From the NCBI GenBank assembly GCA_903919205.1, contig CAIXHE010000041.1:1-56129 (forward strand): a stretch of 56,129 nt of DNA, given 5' to 3'. This DNA comes from an uncultured Opitutaceae bacterium (lineage in GTDB: Bacteria; Verrucomicrobiota; Verrucomicrobiia; Opitutales; Opitutaceae). The translations under genes and the position numbers were made by a program. Below, piece by piece: positions 8,185 through 20,001 of this stretch (position 1 is its first letter; every line of letters starts with the position of its first letter). Below the pieces are notes generated by a model. The model was not told the DNA's origin. It made no database searches and worked only from the letters and a program-made list of their open reading frames with translations.

Positions 8185-9774
8185 CTAGAGGTGAACGAAC
8201 TTGGCCAGGCGGATTGCGGCGTGGCCCTTGAGCTCGCGGCGCGCGGCGTCGCTCGGCTCGCTGTCCAGGTTGATCACCATGAGGGCGGTCTGTCCGGGCT
8301 CCTGGCGGCTGAGCGACATGTTGGCGATGTTGACGCGGTCCTTGCCGAGAAGCGTACCGACGTAGCCGATCATGCCGGGCTCGTCGCTGTTCTCGATGAT
8401 GAGCAGCTTGCCGGTCGCCACCACCTCGACCGCGCGGCCGTTGATCGACACGATGCGGGGGCTGTGGGCCTTGCCGATCAGGGTGCCGGCCGCGCTGCGC
8501 ACGCCTCCGTCCGTACCCACCGCCTCGACCTGCACCAGTTCGGTGTAGTCCGACTCCCCCGTCGACTTGACCACCTCGCATCGCACGCCGAGGCGCTCGA
8601 GCAGGAACGGGGCGTTCACGAAATTGACCGTGTCGCCGCTGATGCGCTTGAGCCAGCCGCGCAGGACCGAGCGGGTGATGGCGTTCACGTCGAGGTCCAC
8701 GACCCGGCCCCAGTACGTGATGCGCAGCGAAGCCACCTGCTCGGGCGAGATCTGCTGCACGAGGGTGCCCAGCTTGGCGCCGAGGTCCAGGTAGGGCCCG
8801 AGGGCGCTCAGGGTCGCCGCGTCGAGGGTCGGCATGTTGACGGCGTTGCGGATCACGCCGCCGTTCAGCACGTCCGCGATCTGCTCGGCGACCTCGACGC
8901 CGACGGCGTCCTGGGCCTCCGCGGTCGAGGCGCCCAGATGGGGGGTGAGCGTCACGTTCGGGAGCTTCCGGAGCTCGCTGTCGGCCGCCAGGGGCTCCTC
9001 CTCGTAGACGTCGAGGCCGGCCGCCGCCACGTGGCCGGACTTCAGGGCCTCGATCAGCGCCGCCTCCTTGATGATGCCTCCGCGCGCGCAGTTGAAGAGC
9101 CGCACGCCCCTCTTGCACTTGGCCAGGGCGGCCTCGTCGATCATGTAGTGGGTGTCGTCGGTCAGCGGCATGTGCACCGTGATGTAGTCGGCCTGGGCGA
9201 GGAGCTCGTCCAGCGTCACCGAGTCTATCTGCATGGTCTTCGCGCGGCTGGGCGCCAGGTACGGGTCGAAGGCGACGACGCGCATCCCGAAGGCCTGCGC
9301 GCGGCGGGCGACCTCGCCGCCGATGCGCCCGAGCCCGACGATGCCGAGCGTCTTCTTGAAGAGCTCTATGCCCGAGAAGGTCTTGCGGTCCCACTGACCC
9401 GCGCGCATCGAGGCCGCCGCCTGCGGCACGGGCCGCGCCCCGCACAGCATGTGCGTGAAGGTGAGCTCGGCCGTCGCGATCGTGTTGCCCGAAGGCGTGT
9501 TCATCACGATCACGCCGCGCTCGGTGGCCGCGTCCACGTCCACGTTGTCGATGCCGACGCCGGCGCGGCCGACCACCTTGAGGAGGGGTGCCGCGGCGAT
9601 CACCTCGGCGGTGATCTTCGACTCCGAGCGGACAGCGATCGCATGTACGTCCTTCACGAGCTCGAGGAGCTTGGCCGGCGAAGACCCGTAGGCCTCAACG
9701 ACGTCAAGGCCGGGCTGCTTGCGCAGCCAGGCTACACCCTTCGCTGAGATCTTATCGGCAACGAGTACTTTCAT
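8185..9774 (-). CDS. serA: D-3-phosphoglycerate dehydrogenase
   Basis: 529 residues; first committed step of serine synthesis, oxidising 3-phosphoglycerate with NAD. It is the long form: substrate/NAD domains ([18 protein letters not shown] near 145-162, the LFNCARGGI motif, and HLGAST with the catalytic His), then an intervening allosteric domain and a C-terminal ACT domain ([21 protein letters not shown]). The start [10 protein letters not shown] is canonical. It is the first gene of the six-gene minus-strand run. The upstream interval to 9949 is where its promoter must lie, but I could not pick a convincing -35/-10 pair. Confidence 0.96.
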   Translation of the reverse strand: MKVLVADKISAKGVAWLRKQPGLDVVEAYGSSPAKLLELVKDVHAIAVRSESKITAEVIAAAPLLKVVGRAGVGIDNVDVDAATERGVIVMNTPSGNTIATAELTFTHMLCGARPVPQAAASMRAGQWDRKTFSGIELFKKTLGIVGLGRIGGEVARRAQAFGMRVVAFDPYLAPSRAKTMQIDSVTLDELLAQADYITVHMPLTDDTHYMIDEAALAKCKRGVRLFNCARGGIIKEAALIEALKSGHVAAAGLDVYEEEPLAADSELRKLPNVTLTPHLGASTAEAQDAVGVEVAEQIADVLNGGVIRNAVNMPTLDAATLSALGPYLDLGAKLGTLVQQISPEQVASLRITYWGRVVDLDVNAITRSVLRGWLKRISGDTVNFVNAPFLLERLGVRCEVVKSTGESDYTELVQVEAVGTDGGVRSAAGTLIGKAHSPRIVSINGRAVEVVATGKLLIIENSDEPGMIGYVGTLLGKDRVNIANMSLSRQEPGQTALMVINLDSEPSDAARRELKGHAAIRLAKFVHL

Positions 9775-9972
9775 GGGGACAAAATGCTCGTAATGGAAAT
9801 CTCCCGCTCCCCGCCTAGCAAGTAAAAGCCGCAGCGGGCGCGCATATGACGCCCTTTGGCGTGGGGCGGGGCCCGCGGGGGCGATGCGCGCCAGGCATCG
9901 GTAGGGCCCAAAAGAGATATTGGAGGATTCGATTGATTCGGGGCATCATTGCCGTTTCCGTCCCAGCCGAAT

Positions 9973-12900
9973 ATGTGGATCGTACGCCTAGCCCTCCGCC
10001 GCCCCTACACCTTCACGGTGATGGCTATGCTGATCGTGATCCTGGGCGTCCTCTCGGCGGTGAAGATGGCTAAGGACATCTTCCCGTCGATAGACATCCC
10101 GGTCGTGGTCGTCATCTGGCAGTACGGCGGGCTGACGCCCGACGAGATGGCGAAGCGCATCGTCACGATCAGCGAGCGCGCCATGACGACCACCGTGAAC
10201 GACATCGAGCACATGGAGTCGCAGTCCTTCACCGGCGTCGGCGTGATCAAGGTGTACTTCCAGCCGGGTACGAGCATCGACGCCGCGGTCGCCCAGGTGA
10301 CGGCGATCAACCAAACCATCATCCGGGTACTTCCGCCCGGGGGCACCCCACCCCTCATCATCCGCTTCAACGCCTCCAACGTCCCGATCCTGCAGCTCGG
10401 GCTCGGGAGCAAGACGCTCTCCGAGCAGTCGCTCTACGACATCGGCCTCAACTTCCTGCGCGTGCAGCTGGCCGTCGTGCAGGGCGCCTCCGTCCCGCTG
10501 CCGATGGGAGGCAAGGTGCGCCAGGTGATGGTCGACTTGGACATGAAGGCGCTGCAGTCGAAGGGACTGACGCCGAGCGACGTCAACGCCGCCCTCTCGA
10601 CCCAGAACCTCACGCTGCCCTCGGGCACGGTCAAGATAGGCGACCGGGAGTACGGCGTCCTCCTCAACAGCAGCCCCGCCCTCCTCTCCGAAATCGGCAA
10701 CCTGCCCGTCAAGCAGGTGAACGGGGCCACCGTCTACATCCGAGACGTGGCGCAGGTGCGCGACGGTTTCATACCCCAGACGAACATTGTACGCCAGGAC
10801 GGCACCCGCGGCGCCCTTAACACGATCCTGAAGAGCGGCTCCGCCTCGACCCTCGACATCATCGACCGGGTGAAGGCGATCCTTCCTCAGGTGAAGGCTA
10901 CCCTCCCCCCCGAGCTCACGATGAAGGCGGAGTTCGACCAGTCGGTGTTCGTGCGGGCGGCCCTCTGGGGAGTCATCAAGGAGGCCGTGCTCGCCGCCGC
11001 GCTGACGGCGCTCATGATACTCATCTTCCTCGGCACCTGGAGGAACACCCTCGTGGTCGTGATCTCGATCCCGTTGTCGATCTTTGTCTCGATCCTCTGC
11101 CTTTACGCCCTCGGCCAGACGATCAACGCCATGACGCTCGGCGGCCTTGCGCTCGCCGTCGGCATCCTGGTCGACGACGCGACGGTGGAGATCGAGAACA
11201 TCGACCGCAACCTCCACCAGCGGAAGCCGCTCGTGAAGGCGATCCTGGACGGCGCCCAGCAGATCGCCGTCCCGGCGTTCGTCTCCACGCTGTGCATCTG
11301 CATCGTCTTCGTCCCGATCTTCTTCCTGCAGGGTACCGCCAAGTTCCTCTTTGGCCCCCTCGCGATGGCGGTCATCTTCGCGATGCTCGCCTCCTACTTC
11401 CTCTCGCGCACCGTCGTTCCGACGTTCGTCCACTTCCTCCTGCTGGGCAAGCCGGTGCACTTTGACGACGGCCAGGGTCACGGCGACGAGGGGGACATCT
11501 TCTGGAGGGCGCACGTGCGCTTCAACCGCCACTTCGAGCGGTTCCGCTCGGCCTACACCGACCTCCTAGCGCTCTGCCTGCGGCACCGGGGTCGCGTGGT
11601 CATCGCCATGGTCAGCGTGGTGGCGGTGACCGCCGTGCCCTTCTATTTCCTGGGAAGCGACTTTTTCCCGCTCGTGGACGCGGGGCAGTTCCGGCTGCAC
11701 GTGCGCGCCCCCGACGGCACCCGCATCGAGGAGACGGAGCGCTACTTCACGAGGGTCGAGGACGTAATCCGCAGCGTGATCCCCGCGGGCGAGCTGGACA
11801 CGATCATCGACAACATCGGTCTGCCGAACGGCGCGACCGGCCTCGCGTTCGGAGACTCGGCGACCGTGGGCAGCGCCGATGGGGAGATCCTGGTGGCGCT
11901 CAACGAGAAGCACGGGAAGACGTGGGACTACGTGCGCCAGATCCGGGCGCGCCTGATCCGCGAGCTGCCTGATTGCACCTTCTTCACGCAGCCCTCCGAC
12001 ATCGTGGGCCAGATCCTCAATTTCGGCCTGCCGGCGCCGATCGACCTCCAGATCTCCGGGCAGCGAACCGCCGAGAACTACGCGCTGATCAACGAGCTTG
12101 CCTCGCGGATTGCCAAGATACCCGGGGCCGTCGACGTGCATGTCCACCAGGTCGTGAACGCCCCGGCGCTCAGCGTGGCGGTCGACCGCACCCGCGCCGA
12201 GCAGCTCGGCCTGAGCCAGTCCGCCGTGGCTGGCAACGTGCTCGTCTCCCTGACCGGCACCGCTCAGGTCGCCCCGAGCTACTGGCTGAGCCCCCAGGGC
12301 GTGCAGTATGCGGTCGTAGCCCAGACCCCCCAGCGAGACATCGCCTCCATCGAGGCGATCAAGGATCTGCCCGTGGGCGTCGTGGGTCCGGGCAGCACCC
12401 CCGAGATCCTGGGGAACATGGCGACCGTGGCGCGCTCGGTGATGCCCCAGGTGATCGGCCACTACAACGTCCAGCCGGTGTTCGACGTGTACGCCAATGT
12501 CGACGGGCGGGACCTGGGGTCGGTCGGCGACGCCGTCAACAAGCTGATCCCCGAGTTCCAGAAGCGCCTCCCGCGCGGCAGCGCGATCCAGCTGCGCGGC
12601 CAGTACAAGAGCATGCGCAGCTCCTTCCTGGGGCTCGGCATAGGCGTCGTATTCGCGGTGCTGCTGGTCTACCTGCTGATGGTCGTGAACTTCCAGTCGT
12701 GGCTCGACCCCTTCATCATCATCATGGCCCTGCCGGGCACCCTGTGCGGGGTCATCTGGATGCTCTTCCTGACGGGGACCACCCTCAGCGTGCCCTCCCT
12801 CATGGGAGCCATCATGAGCGTCGGCGTCGCGACGGCCAACTCCATCCTGCTGATCACGTTCGCCAACGACGTTCGGCACGAGGGCAAGGACTCGGCGGAG

Positions 12901-13164
12901 GCCGCGTACGCGGCCGGCTACACCCGCCTCAGGCCCGTCCTCATGACCGCCCTCGCCATGATCATCGGCATGCTGCCCATGTCCCTCGGGCTCGGCGAGG
13001 GCGGCGAGCAGAACGCGCCCCTCGGGCGGGCGGTGATCGGGGGCTTGATCGTCGCCACCACGGCCACGCTGCTCTTCGTCCCGATCGTCTACGCCAGCCT
13101 TCGCAAGAAGGCCGCCCACCGGCCCGACGAGGAGATCGACGAGGAGCTTCGAGATTCCGTTTGA
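9973..13164 (+). CDS. RND efflux pump inner-membrane subunit (cluster 1)
   Basis: 1063 residues, AcrB/HAE-type proton-driven exporter. Twelve membrane helices and two large periplasmic loops are evident. Helix 4 has the paired aspartates D401-D402 in GILVDDATVEIEN. Helix 10 reads SVGVATANSILLIT, with Ala at the position (955) where AcrB has the proton-relay lysine, whereas the helix-11 arginine (RLRPVLMT) is present. It therefore belongs to a subgroup with an altered relay. ATG 9973 gives the standard MWIVRLALRRP start; a TTG at 9949 is an alternative. It is the first gene of a pump-adaptor-channel set; the substrate is unknown. Confidence 0.92.
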   Translation: MWIVRLALRRPYTFTVMAMLIVILGVLSAVKMAKDIFPSIDIPVVVVIWQYGGLTPDEMAKRIVTISERAMTTTVNDIEHMESQSFTGVGVIKVYFQPGTSIDAAVAQVTAINQTIIRVLPPGGTPPLIIRFNASNVPILQLGLGSKTLSEQSLYDIGLNFLRVQLAVVQGASVPLPMGGKVRQVMVDLDMKALQSKGLTPSDVNAALSTQNLTLPSGTVKIGDREYGVLLNSSPALLSEIGNLPVKQVNGATVYIRDVAQVRDGFIPQTNIVRQDGTRGALNTILKSGSASTLDIIDRVKAILPQVKATLPPELTMKAEFDQSVFVRAALWGVIKEAVLAAALTALMILIFLGTWRNTLVVVISIPLSIFVSILCLYALGQTINAMTLGGLALAVGILVDDATVEIENIDRNLHQRKPLVKAILDGAQQIAVPAFVSTLCICIVFVPIFFLQGTAKFLFGPLAMAVIFAMLASYFLSRTVVPTFVHFLLLGKPVHFDDGQGHGDEGDIFWRAHVRFNRHFERFRSAYTDLLALCLRHRGRVVIAMVSVVAVTAVPFYFLGSDFFPLVDAGQFRLHVRAPDGTRIEETERYFTRVEDVIRSVIPAGELDTIIDNIGLPNGATGLAFGDSATVGSADGEILVALNEKHGKTWDYVRQIRARLIRELPDCTFFTQPSDIVGQILNFGLPAPIDLQISGQRTAENYALINELASRIAKIPGAVDVHVHQVVNAPALSVAVDRTRAEQLGLSQSAVAGNVLVSLTGTAQVAPSYWLSPQGVQYAVVAQTPQRDIASIEAIKDLPVGVVGPGSTPEILGNMATVARSVMPQVIGHYNVQPVFDVYANVDGRDLGSVGDAVNKLIPEFQKRLPRGSAIQLRGQYKSMRSSFLGLGIGVVFAVLLVYLLMVVNFQSWLDPFIIIMALPGTLCGVIWMLFLTGTTLSVPSLMGAIMSVGVATANSILLITFANDVRHEGKDSAEAAYAAGYTRLRPVLMTALAMIIGMLPMSLGLGEGGEQNAPLGRAVIGGLIVATTATLLFVPIVYASLRKKAAHRPDEEIDEELRDSV

Positions 13165-13199
13165 TCCATGCCACGTCCCACCTGTAGCTCACCCTCCCC

Positions 13200-14330
13200 A
13201 TGAAACCCGCCCGCCTGATCCTCACCCTGCTCTCCCTGGGTTTCATGGCCCTGATCGGCTTCGGGGTCCTGACCCGCGTCCATGCGGCCCGAGCCCTCGA
13301 CGAGCGCACGGCCGCGGCCTCGAGCCCCGTGGTCAACGTGATCGTCGCGCAGGCGAAGAACACCCCCTCCAGCGTGACGCTGCCCGCGGCGATCATGGCC
13401 CTCCAGGACACCCCCATCTACGCGCGCACCACCGGCTACATCGCCAAGTGGAACGCCGACATCGGCGACCCCGTGAAGGCCGGGCAGGTCTTGGCGGTCA
13501 TCGACGGGCCCGACCTCGACCAGGAGCTCAACCAGGCCAAGGCCGCGCTCGAGCAGGCCAAGGCGAGCCTCGAGATCGCGCGCATCAGCGCCGAGCGCTG
13601 GAAGGAGCTCGGGGCCCAGAACGCCGTGGCCCAGCAGGACGTCGACCAGAAGTCGGCCGACTTCGCGGCGGGCAAGGCGAGCGTCATCGCCGCCAAGGCC
13701 AATGTGGACCGGCTCGCGCAGCTCAAGGACTTCCAGCAGGTGACCGCGCCCTACGACGGCGTCGTGACCGCCCGCAACGCCCAGGTCGGGGCGCTCATCA
13801 ACGCGGGCGCCGGGACCGAGATCTACCACGTGGCGCAAACCGACGTGCTGCGGGTGCTGGTGGACATCCCCCAGAGCTACGTGCGCTCGGTGCACGTCGG
13901 CCTGGGCGTCGACGTGCTCGTGCCGGAGTTCCCCGGCCGCGCCTTCCACGGGGAGGTCACCCGCTTTGCGGGGGCCCTGGACAGCGCCTCGCGCACCTTG
14001 ATGACGGAGGTGCGCCTGCCCAACCCCAGGGGCGAGCTCCTGCCCGGGATGTTCGGGGAGGTGCGCTTCAATTTCAAGCCGGCCCAGCCCGCCATCCTGC
14101 TGCCCTCCAACGCGGCGGTGATCAACGCGGGCGGCACGCAGGTGGCCACGGTGGACGCGGCGCACCGCATCCACCTCGTGCCGGTCGTCTTCGGGCGTGA
14201 TTTCGGCACCCAGATCGAGGTGCTCTCCGGGCTGCAGGCGGGCACCCGCGTGGTGGCGGCGCCCCGGGACTCGCTGACCGAGGGCATGGAGGTGACGCCG
14301 GTCGAGCCCGACGAGGCCAAGAAGCCGTGA
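13200..14330 (+). CDS. RND efflux periplasmic adaptor subunit (cluster 1)
   Basis: 376 residues, HlyD/membrane-fusion family, linking the pump at 9973-13164 to the outer-membrane channel. It has an N-terminal membrane anchor (about residues 5-25), a lipoyl-like half near PIYARTTGYIAKWNADIGD, an alanine-rich coiled-coil hairpin (roughly 95-155), then beta-barrel and membrane-proximal domains. There is no lipobox cysteine, so it is anchored by a helix. It is 35 bases after the pump, and its TGA overlaps the GTG of the next gene (14327-14330). Confidence 0.92.
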   Translation: MKPARLILTLLSLGFMALIGFGVLTRVHAARALDERTAAASSPVVNVIVAQAKNTPSSVTLPAAIMALQDTPIYARTTGYIAKWNADIGDPVKAGQVLAVIDGPDLDQELNQAKAALEQAKASLEIARISAERWKELGAQNAVAQQDVDQKSADFAAGKASVIAAKANVDRLAQLKDFQQVTAPYDGVVTARNAQVGALINAGAGTEIYHVAQTDVLRVLVDIPQSYVRSVHVGLGVDVLVPEFPGRAFHGEVTRFAGALDSASRTLMTEVRLPNPRGELLPGMFGEVRFNFKPAQPAILLPSNAAVINAGGTQVATVDAAHRIHLVPVVFGRDFGTQIEVLSGLQAGTRVVAAPRDSLTEGMEVTPVEPDEAKKP

Positions 14331-15760
14331 CCTTGTCACCCTCCCGCTTCCCGTGGGCGCCCTGGGCGACCGCGCTCGTCCTTGTCGCCGGCTGCGCCGT
14401 CGGCCCCGACTACAAGCGACCCGACGTCGAGACCCCCGCGGCCTTTTCGGAGTCCGCGGGCTGGAAGGTCGCGCAGCCGAAGGACGCCCTGCCCAAGGAG
14501 GGCTGGTGGAAGGTCTTCCATGACCCCGCCCTGGACGCACTGGAGGACCAGGCGATGGCGGCAAGCCCGACCCTGCAGGCGGCCCTGGCCCGCTTCGACC
14601 AGGCGCTAGCCGCCGCCCGGGTGTCGCGCGCGGCCCTGGTGCCCTCGCTTTCCGCGAACGCCAACGCCTACCGGGAGCGCTATTCGGCGCACCGCCAGGC
14701 CGAGTACCCGGCCACCACGTTCTCCTACACCACCAACTCCTTCGACCTGCCGCTCGCGCTCAGCTACGAGGTCGACCTGTTCGGCGCGGTGCGGCGCGCA
14801 GCGCAGGGCGCCCAGGCGCTCGCCGAGGCGCAGGGAGCCGCCTACGAGAACGTCCGCCTCACCCTGCAGGCCGGCGTCGCCCAGAACTACTTCACGCTGC
14901 GCTCCCTCGTCTCGCAGCGCGACCTCCTCGCGCGCAACGCCACCCTCCTCGGGCAGGCCCTCGACCTCGTGCGCAAGCTTCGCGCCGGAGGCGCCAACAG
15001 CGACCTGGACCTGTTCCAGGCCGAGTCCGAGCTGGCCACGGTGCAGGCGAGCGAGATCGCGGAGGAGCGCGCGATCGCCCAGCAGCTGCATGCGCTCGCG
15101 GTCCTCGTCGGACGCAACCCGGAGGGCTTCAGGGTGGACGCCCCGCCCATCGACGGCGTCGTGCCCGAGGTGCCGCTTGGCCTGCCGAGCGACCTGCTCG
15201 AGCGCCGGCCGGACGTGGCGAGCGCGGAGCGCACGCTGGCCGCAGCCAACGCCCAGATCGGCGTCGCCAAGGCGGCCTTCTTTCCCTCGATCGGACTCAC
15301 CGGATTCGCCGGGGTGAACAGCAGAGATCTGAGCAACCTGCTCACCTGGGGCAGTCGGGAGTGGGCGGTGGCGCCCTCGGTGAACCTGCCCCTCTTCAAC
15401 GGGGGTGCCTCGCTCGCCAACTACCGCGGCGCACAGGCCGCCTACCAGCAAGCGATCGCCAACTACCGCCAGCAGGTGCTCGTGGCGTTCCAGGACGTGG
15501 AGGACAGCCTCTCGGACCTGCGCCTGCTCTCGGGCGAGGCGGAGGCCCTGGGACGGGCGGCCGACACCGCACGCAACGCAGCGCGCCTCTCGCTGGCGCG
15601 CTACAAGGCGGGCCTGGTCAGCTACCTCGAGGTGATCGACAGCCAGCGCACCCAGCTTCAGGCGGAGATCTCGCTCACCCAGGCCCAGAGCGAACGCATG
15701 GTCGGCACCGTGCTGCTCGTGCGCGCGCTCGGGGGTGGCTGGCCGGCGGGCGCCCCGTAA
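14327..15760 (+). CDS. NodT-type outer-membrane efflux lipoprotein (cluster 1)
   Basis: 477 residues, TolC-like channel of the NodT family. The signal peptide ends in a lipobox (LVAGC, Cys23) followed by AVGPDYKRPDVETP, the hallmark N-terminus. Two repeated OEP domains follow; the second has LLERRPDVASAERTLAAANAQIGVAKAAFFPSI-type sequence (seen around residues 290-325). The start is the GTG within the GTGA overlap with the adaptor gene, so the two are probably translationally coupled. With the two preceding genes it forms a complete tripartite pump. Confidence 0.93.
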   Translation: MTLSPSRFPWAPWATALVLVAGCAVGPDYKRPDVETPAAFSESAGWKVAQPKDALPKEGWWKVFHDPALDALEDQAMAASPTLQAALARFDQALAAARVSRAALVPSLSANANAYRERYSAHRQAEYPATTFSYTTNSFDLPLALSYEVDLFGAVRRAAQGAQALAEAQGAAYENVRLTLQAGVAQNYFTLRSLVSQRDLLARNATLLGQALDLVRKLRAGGANSDLDLFQAESELATVQASEIAEERAIAQQLHALAVLVGRNPEGFRVDAPPIDGVVPEVPLGLPSDLLERRPDVASAERTLAAANAQIGVAKAAFFPSIGLTGFAGVNSRDLSNLLTWGSREWAVAPSVNLPLFNGGASLANYRGAQAAYQQAIANYRQQVLVAFQDVEDSLSDLRLLSGEAEALGRAADTARNAARLSLARYKAGLVSYLEVIDSQRTQLQAEISLTQAQSERMVGTVLLVRALGGGWPAGAP

Positions 15761-15900
15761 CCGCCCCACCCCGCGGCGCGTCTTGCGGGCGTGGGCACCG
15801 GGGGAGCCGCGCCTTCAAAGAAAATGTAACAATGGGCCTACGGCTCGCAAAATATTCTGGACTGGAACGATTCATGGTAAGCACGGTCGGCATCTAATCG

Positions 15901-17043
15901 GTGACGACGAAGCTCGAGCTTCCTGAAATGGGCCGCGACCTCAGGTTTGACACCCTGCGGGGGCTCTTCCTCGTCTGCATGACCGTCAATCACTTGCCGA
16001 CCGAGATCCGGGCCGTGACGGACGGCTCGCTCGGGGTCTTCTCGGCCGCCGAGGCCTTTGTGTTCCTCTCGGGGCTCATGGCGGGAATGGTCTACGTCCG
16101 GCGCCTGAGGATCGACGGCCCCCGCGGCCTCATGCAGGCGTGCGGCGCGCGCGCGCGCACGATCTACGGCTGGCACATCGTGTCCTTCCTGGCCGCCTTC
16201 GTGGTGTGCCAGGCGACCGAGCACTTGCTCGGTTTCTGCTCCACGGCGGTCCCGAGGCTCTTCTTCCAGCACCCCGCCCTGTCCCTGGGCCTCGGAGCCT
16301 GCCTGCTCTACCAGCCAGGCCTCCTCGACCTGCTGCCCATGTACTGCGGCTTCGTGCTGCTCGTGCCCTTTGTCCTGGTTGAGCTCGAGCGCGGGCACCG
16401 CGCCCGGGTGCTCGCAGCGAGCGGGGCCCTGTGGCTGGCGAGCCAGTGGGCGCCCCCGGTCGATGGGGCGCCGCTCTACCCCATCAACACCGGCTCGTTC
16501 AACCTGTTTGCCTGGCAGCTCATCTTTGTCCTCGGCATCGTGGTCGGGCACGCCCATCGCACCGGGCAGGACCTGGTGCGAAGGCCCAGCCGCTGGGTGG
16601 TCGCCCTCGGCCTCGCCGTGGTGGTCTACGGCATCGGGCTGCGGCACCCGGGCTGGCCGAGGCTCTGGCCGGACTCGGTCCTGGGGGCCCTCCTTAACAA
16701 GCCCGCCCTCGGCCTCCTGAGGCTGGCGGACTTCGGGTGCGTGGCCTACCTCGTGGCGATCCTGGGCGCCCGCTTCCCCTGGCTCATCCGCTGCCGACCG
16801 CTCGAGTTCCTGGGCCGCCACTCGCTGGTCGCCGTGGCCACGCAGAGCGTCGTCATCACGCTCTTCCTGCAGTTCCCTCCCCTCTTCGAGACCGCCGCGG
16901 ACCGCACGCTAGCGGTGGCCGGCGTCGTCGCGCTCATATTCTTCGCGGCGTCCATTCGCCAGGCATGCCTCTGCGCTCCCGACGACCCGGCCGCCACTCG
17001 GGCCTCGCCACTGCCCGATCGCAGCCTTAGCTCGACGGCATGA
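15901..17043 (+). CDS. OpgC-like polytopic membrane protein
   Basis: 380 residues with about ten hydrophobic helices. The N-terminus (RDLRFDTLRGLFLVCMTVNHL, then VFLSGLMAGMVY) matches the OpgC/acyltransferase-3-like family, whose founding member succinylates osmoregulated periplasmic glucans. Here the acyl donor and target are unknown. GTG 15901 follows a stop two codons upstream; ATG 15928 is an alternative start, and neither has a clear ribosome site. The TGA overlaps the next gene as ATGA at 17040. The 140 bases before it contain no gene. Confidence 0.75.
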   Translation: MTTKLELPEMGRDLRFDTLRGLFLVCMTVNHLPTEIRAVTDGSLGVFSAAEAFVFLSGLMAGMVYVRRLRIDGPRGLMQACGARARTIYGWHIVSFLAAFVVCQATEHLLGFCSTAVPRLFFQHPALSLGLGACLLYQPGLLDLLPMYCGFVLLVPFVLVELERGHRARVLAASGALWLASQWAPPVDGAPLYPINTGSFNLFAWQLIFVLGIVVGHAHRTGQDLVRRPSRWVVALGLAVVVYGIGLRHPGWPRLWPDSVLGALLNKPALGLLRLADFGCVAYLVAILGARFPWLIRCRPLEFLGRHSLVAVATQSVVITLFLQFPPLFETAADRTLAVAGVVALIFFAASIRQACLCAPDDPAATRASPLPDRSLSSTA

Positions 17044-17642
17044 ACCCCGAGAGGCTGCGCGGCCAGATCCGCTTCATCCTGGAGGTCGACCGATTGAAGG
17101 AGGTGTTCCGCCAGACGGTCTGCACCCAGAGCCGGCGCCCCGAGAACGACGCCGAGCACTCGTGGCACCTGTGCCTAGCGGTCATCGTGCTCGCCGAGCA
17201 CGCCAACGCCCCCTCGCTCGACGTCCTGCGGGTGCTCAAGATGGTGATCCTGCATGACCTCGTGGAGATCGACGCCGGCGACACGTTCGCCTACGACACG
17301 GCTCGCATGAAGGACCAGCACGCCCGGGAGGCCCTGGCGGCCGACCGCATCTTCGGGCTCCTCCCCGCGGACCAGGCCGCCGAGTTCCGGGCCCTCTGGG
17401 ACGAGTTCGAGGCCAAGGCGACCCCCGAGGCACGGTTCGCTTCCGCGATCGACCGCTTCCAGCCGGTGCTGCTCAACTGCAGCACCGAGGGCGCCGCATG
17501 GCGCCGCCACGGCGTGTCCGCCGACCGGGTGCTCGCCAGAAACCACGAGATCGTGAACGGCTCGCCGGACCTCTGGGCGGAGGTGGAGGCGATGATCGCG
17601 CGGGCGGTCGGGGCCGGCCACCTGGCGCCGCCTCCGGCCTGA
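17040..17642 (+). CDS. HD-domain hydrolase (YfbR/HDDC2-like)
   Basis: 200 residues. The metal-binding pattern fits the HD superfamily subgroup of 5'-deoxynucleotidases: [11 protein letters not shown] (first His), [15 protein letters not shown] (the HD pair with the acidic follow-up), and a later Asp in [13 protein letters not shown]. Members dephosphorylate deoxyribonucleoside monophosphates; that substrate is assumed from family, not shown. It is coupled to the preceding membrane protein by a 4-base overlap, with no obvious functional link. Confidence 0.85.
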   Translation: MNPERLRGQIRFILEVDRLKEVFRQTVCTQSRRPENDAEHSWHLCLAVIVLAEHANAPSLDVLRVLKMVILHDLVEIDAGDTFAYDTARMKDQHAREALAADRIFGLLPADQAAEFRALWDEFEAKATPEARFASAIDRFQPVLLNCSTEGAAWRRHGVSADRVLARNHEIVNGSPDLWAEVEAMIARAVGAGHLAPPPA

Positions 17643-17731
17643 GCGCCCGGCAGGCCGCGGGCGGCGCGGGCCTTAAGACTCGCTTCGTGGTTGTTTCGCG
17701 CGGGCTTCGGGTCAAAGGTGCCGTTCCCACC

Positions 17732-18772
17732 ATGAGCGCCCGTACGATGCGAGCCCTAGCCAAGCTGAGACCGGGACCCGGACTCTCGATCACCGAGGTG
17801 CCCGTGCCCGTGCCCGGGCCGAACGACGTGCTGATCAAGATCAAGAAGACGTCGATCTGCGGCACCGACGTGCACATCTACAACTGGGACGACTGGGCGA
17901 GCCGCACCATCCAGACCCCCATGGTGATCGGCCACGAGTTTGTGGGCGTGATCGAGGAGGTGGGCTCCTCGGTGCAGCGCTTCCAGAAGGGCGACCTGGT
18001 CGACGGCGAGGGCCACATCGTCTGCGGCGTCTGCCGCAACTGCCTCGCCGGCCGCCGGCACCTCTGCAAGGACACGAAGGGCGTGGGGGTCAACCGGGCC
18101 GGAGCCTTCGCCGAGTACCTGTGCATTCCGGCGACGAACGCGGTCCCGGTCGACCCGGCAATCCCGCTCGACGTGCTCTCCTGCTTCGACCCGCTCGGCA
18201 ACGCCACGCACACCGCCCTGCAGTTCGACCTGGTGGGCGAGGACGTGTTGATCACCGGGGCCGGCCCCATCGGGTGCATGGCGGCCGCGATCGCCCGCCA
18301 CTGCGGGGCGCGCAAGGTGGTCGTCACCGACGTGAACCCTGACCGCCTGAAGCTCGCGGTCAAGATGGGCGCCACCCGCGGCGTGGACGTCTCCCGCGAG
18401 TCCCTGCCGGACGTCCAGAGCGAGCTTGGCATGAAGGAGGGCTTCGACGTCGGACTCGAGATGTCGGGCAATCCCAAGGCGCTCAACGACATGATCGACA
18501 ACATGGCCCACGGCGGGCGGATCGCGCTCCTCGGGATCATGCCGGCCGCCGCCGCCGTCGACTGGAACAAGGTGGTCTTCAACATGCTGACGATCCGCGG
18601 CATCTACGGGCGCGAGATGTACGAGACCTGGTACAAGATGACGGCGATGATCCAGAGCGGCCTCGACATCTCCCCGGTGATCACGCACCGGATGGACTAC
18701 ACGGACTTCCAGGAGGGATTCGACCTCATGCGCTCGGGCCGCAGCGGCAAGATCGTGCTCAGCTGGGACTAG
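17732..18772 (+). CDS. tdh: L-threonine 3-dehydrogenase
   Basis: 346 residues, zinc-dependent medium-chain dehydrogenase; oxidises threonine to 2-amino-3-oxobutyrate. Almost the whole Tdh signature is visible: [18 protein letters not shown] (catalytic zinc Cys), MVIGHEFVG, the structural-zinc cysteines in [15 protein letters not shown], and the NAD fold [13 protein letters not shown] take the ATG at 17732, which has AAAGG upstream; ATG 17747 would match the E. coli N-terminus more closely. The next gene is kbl, 13 bases on, so the pair makes glycine and acetyl-CoA from threonine. Confidence 0.95.
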   Translation: MSARTMRALAKLRPGPGLSITEVPVPVPGPNDVLIKIKKTSICGTDVHIYNWDDWASRTIQTPMVIGHEFVGVIEEVGSSVQRFQKGDLVDGEGHIVCGVCRNCLAGRRHLCKDTKGVGVNRAGAFAEYLCIPATNAVPVDPAIPLDVLSCFDPLGNATHTALQFDLVGEDVLITGAGPIGCMAAAIARHCGARKVVVTDVNPDRLKLAVKMGATRGVDVSRESLPDVQSELGMKEGFDVGLEMSGNPKALNDMIDNMAHGGRIALLGIMPAAAAVDWNKVVFNMLTIRGIYGREMYETWYKMTAMIQSGLDISPVITHRMDYTDFQEGFDLMRSGRSGKIVLSWD

Positions 18773-18785
18773 CGACGAGGCGACC

Positions 18786-19976
<1,191 letters not shown>

Positions 19977-20001
19977 CCCGACAGCAGCCCCACTCTAGCC
20001 C

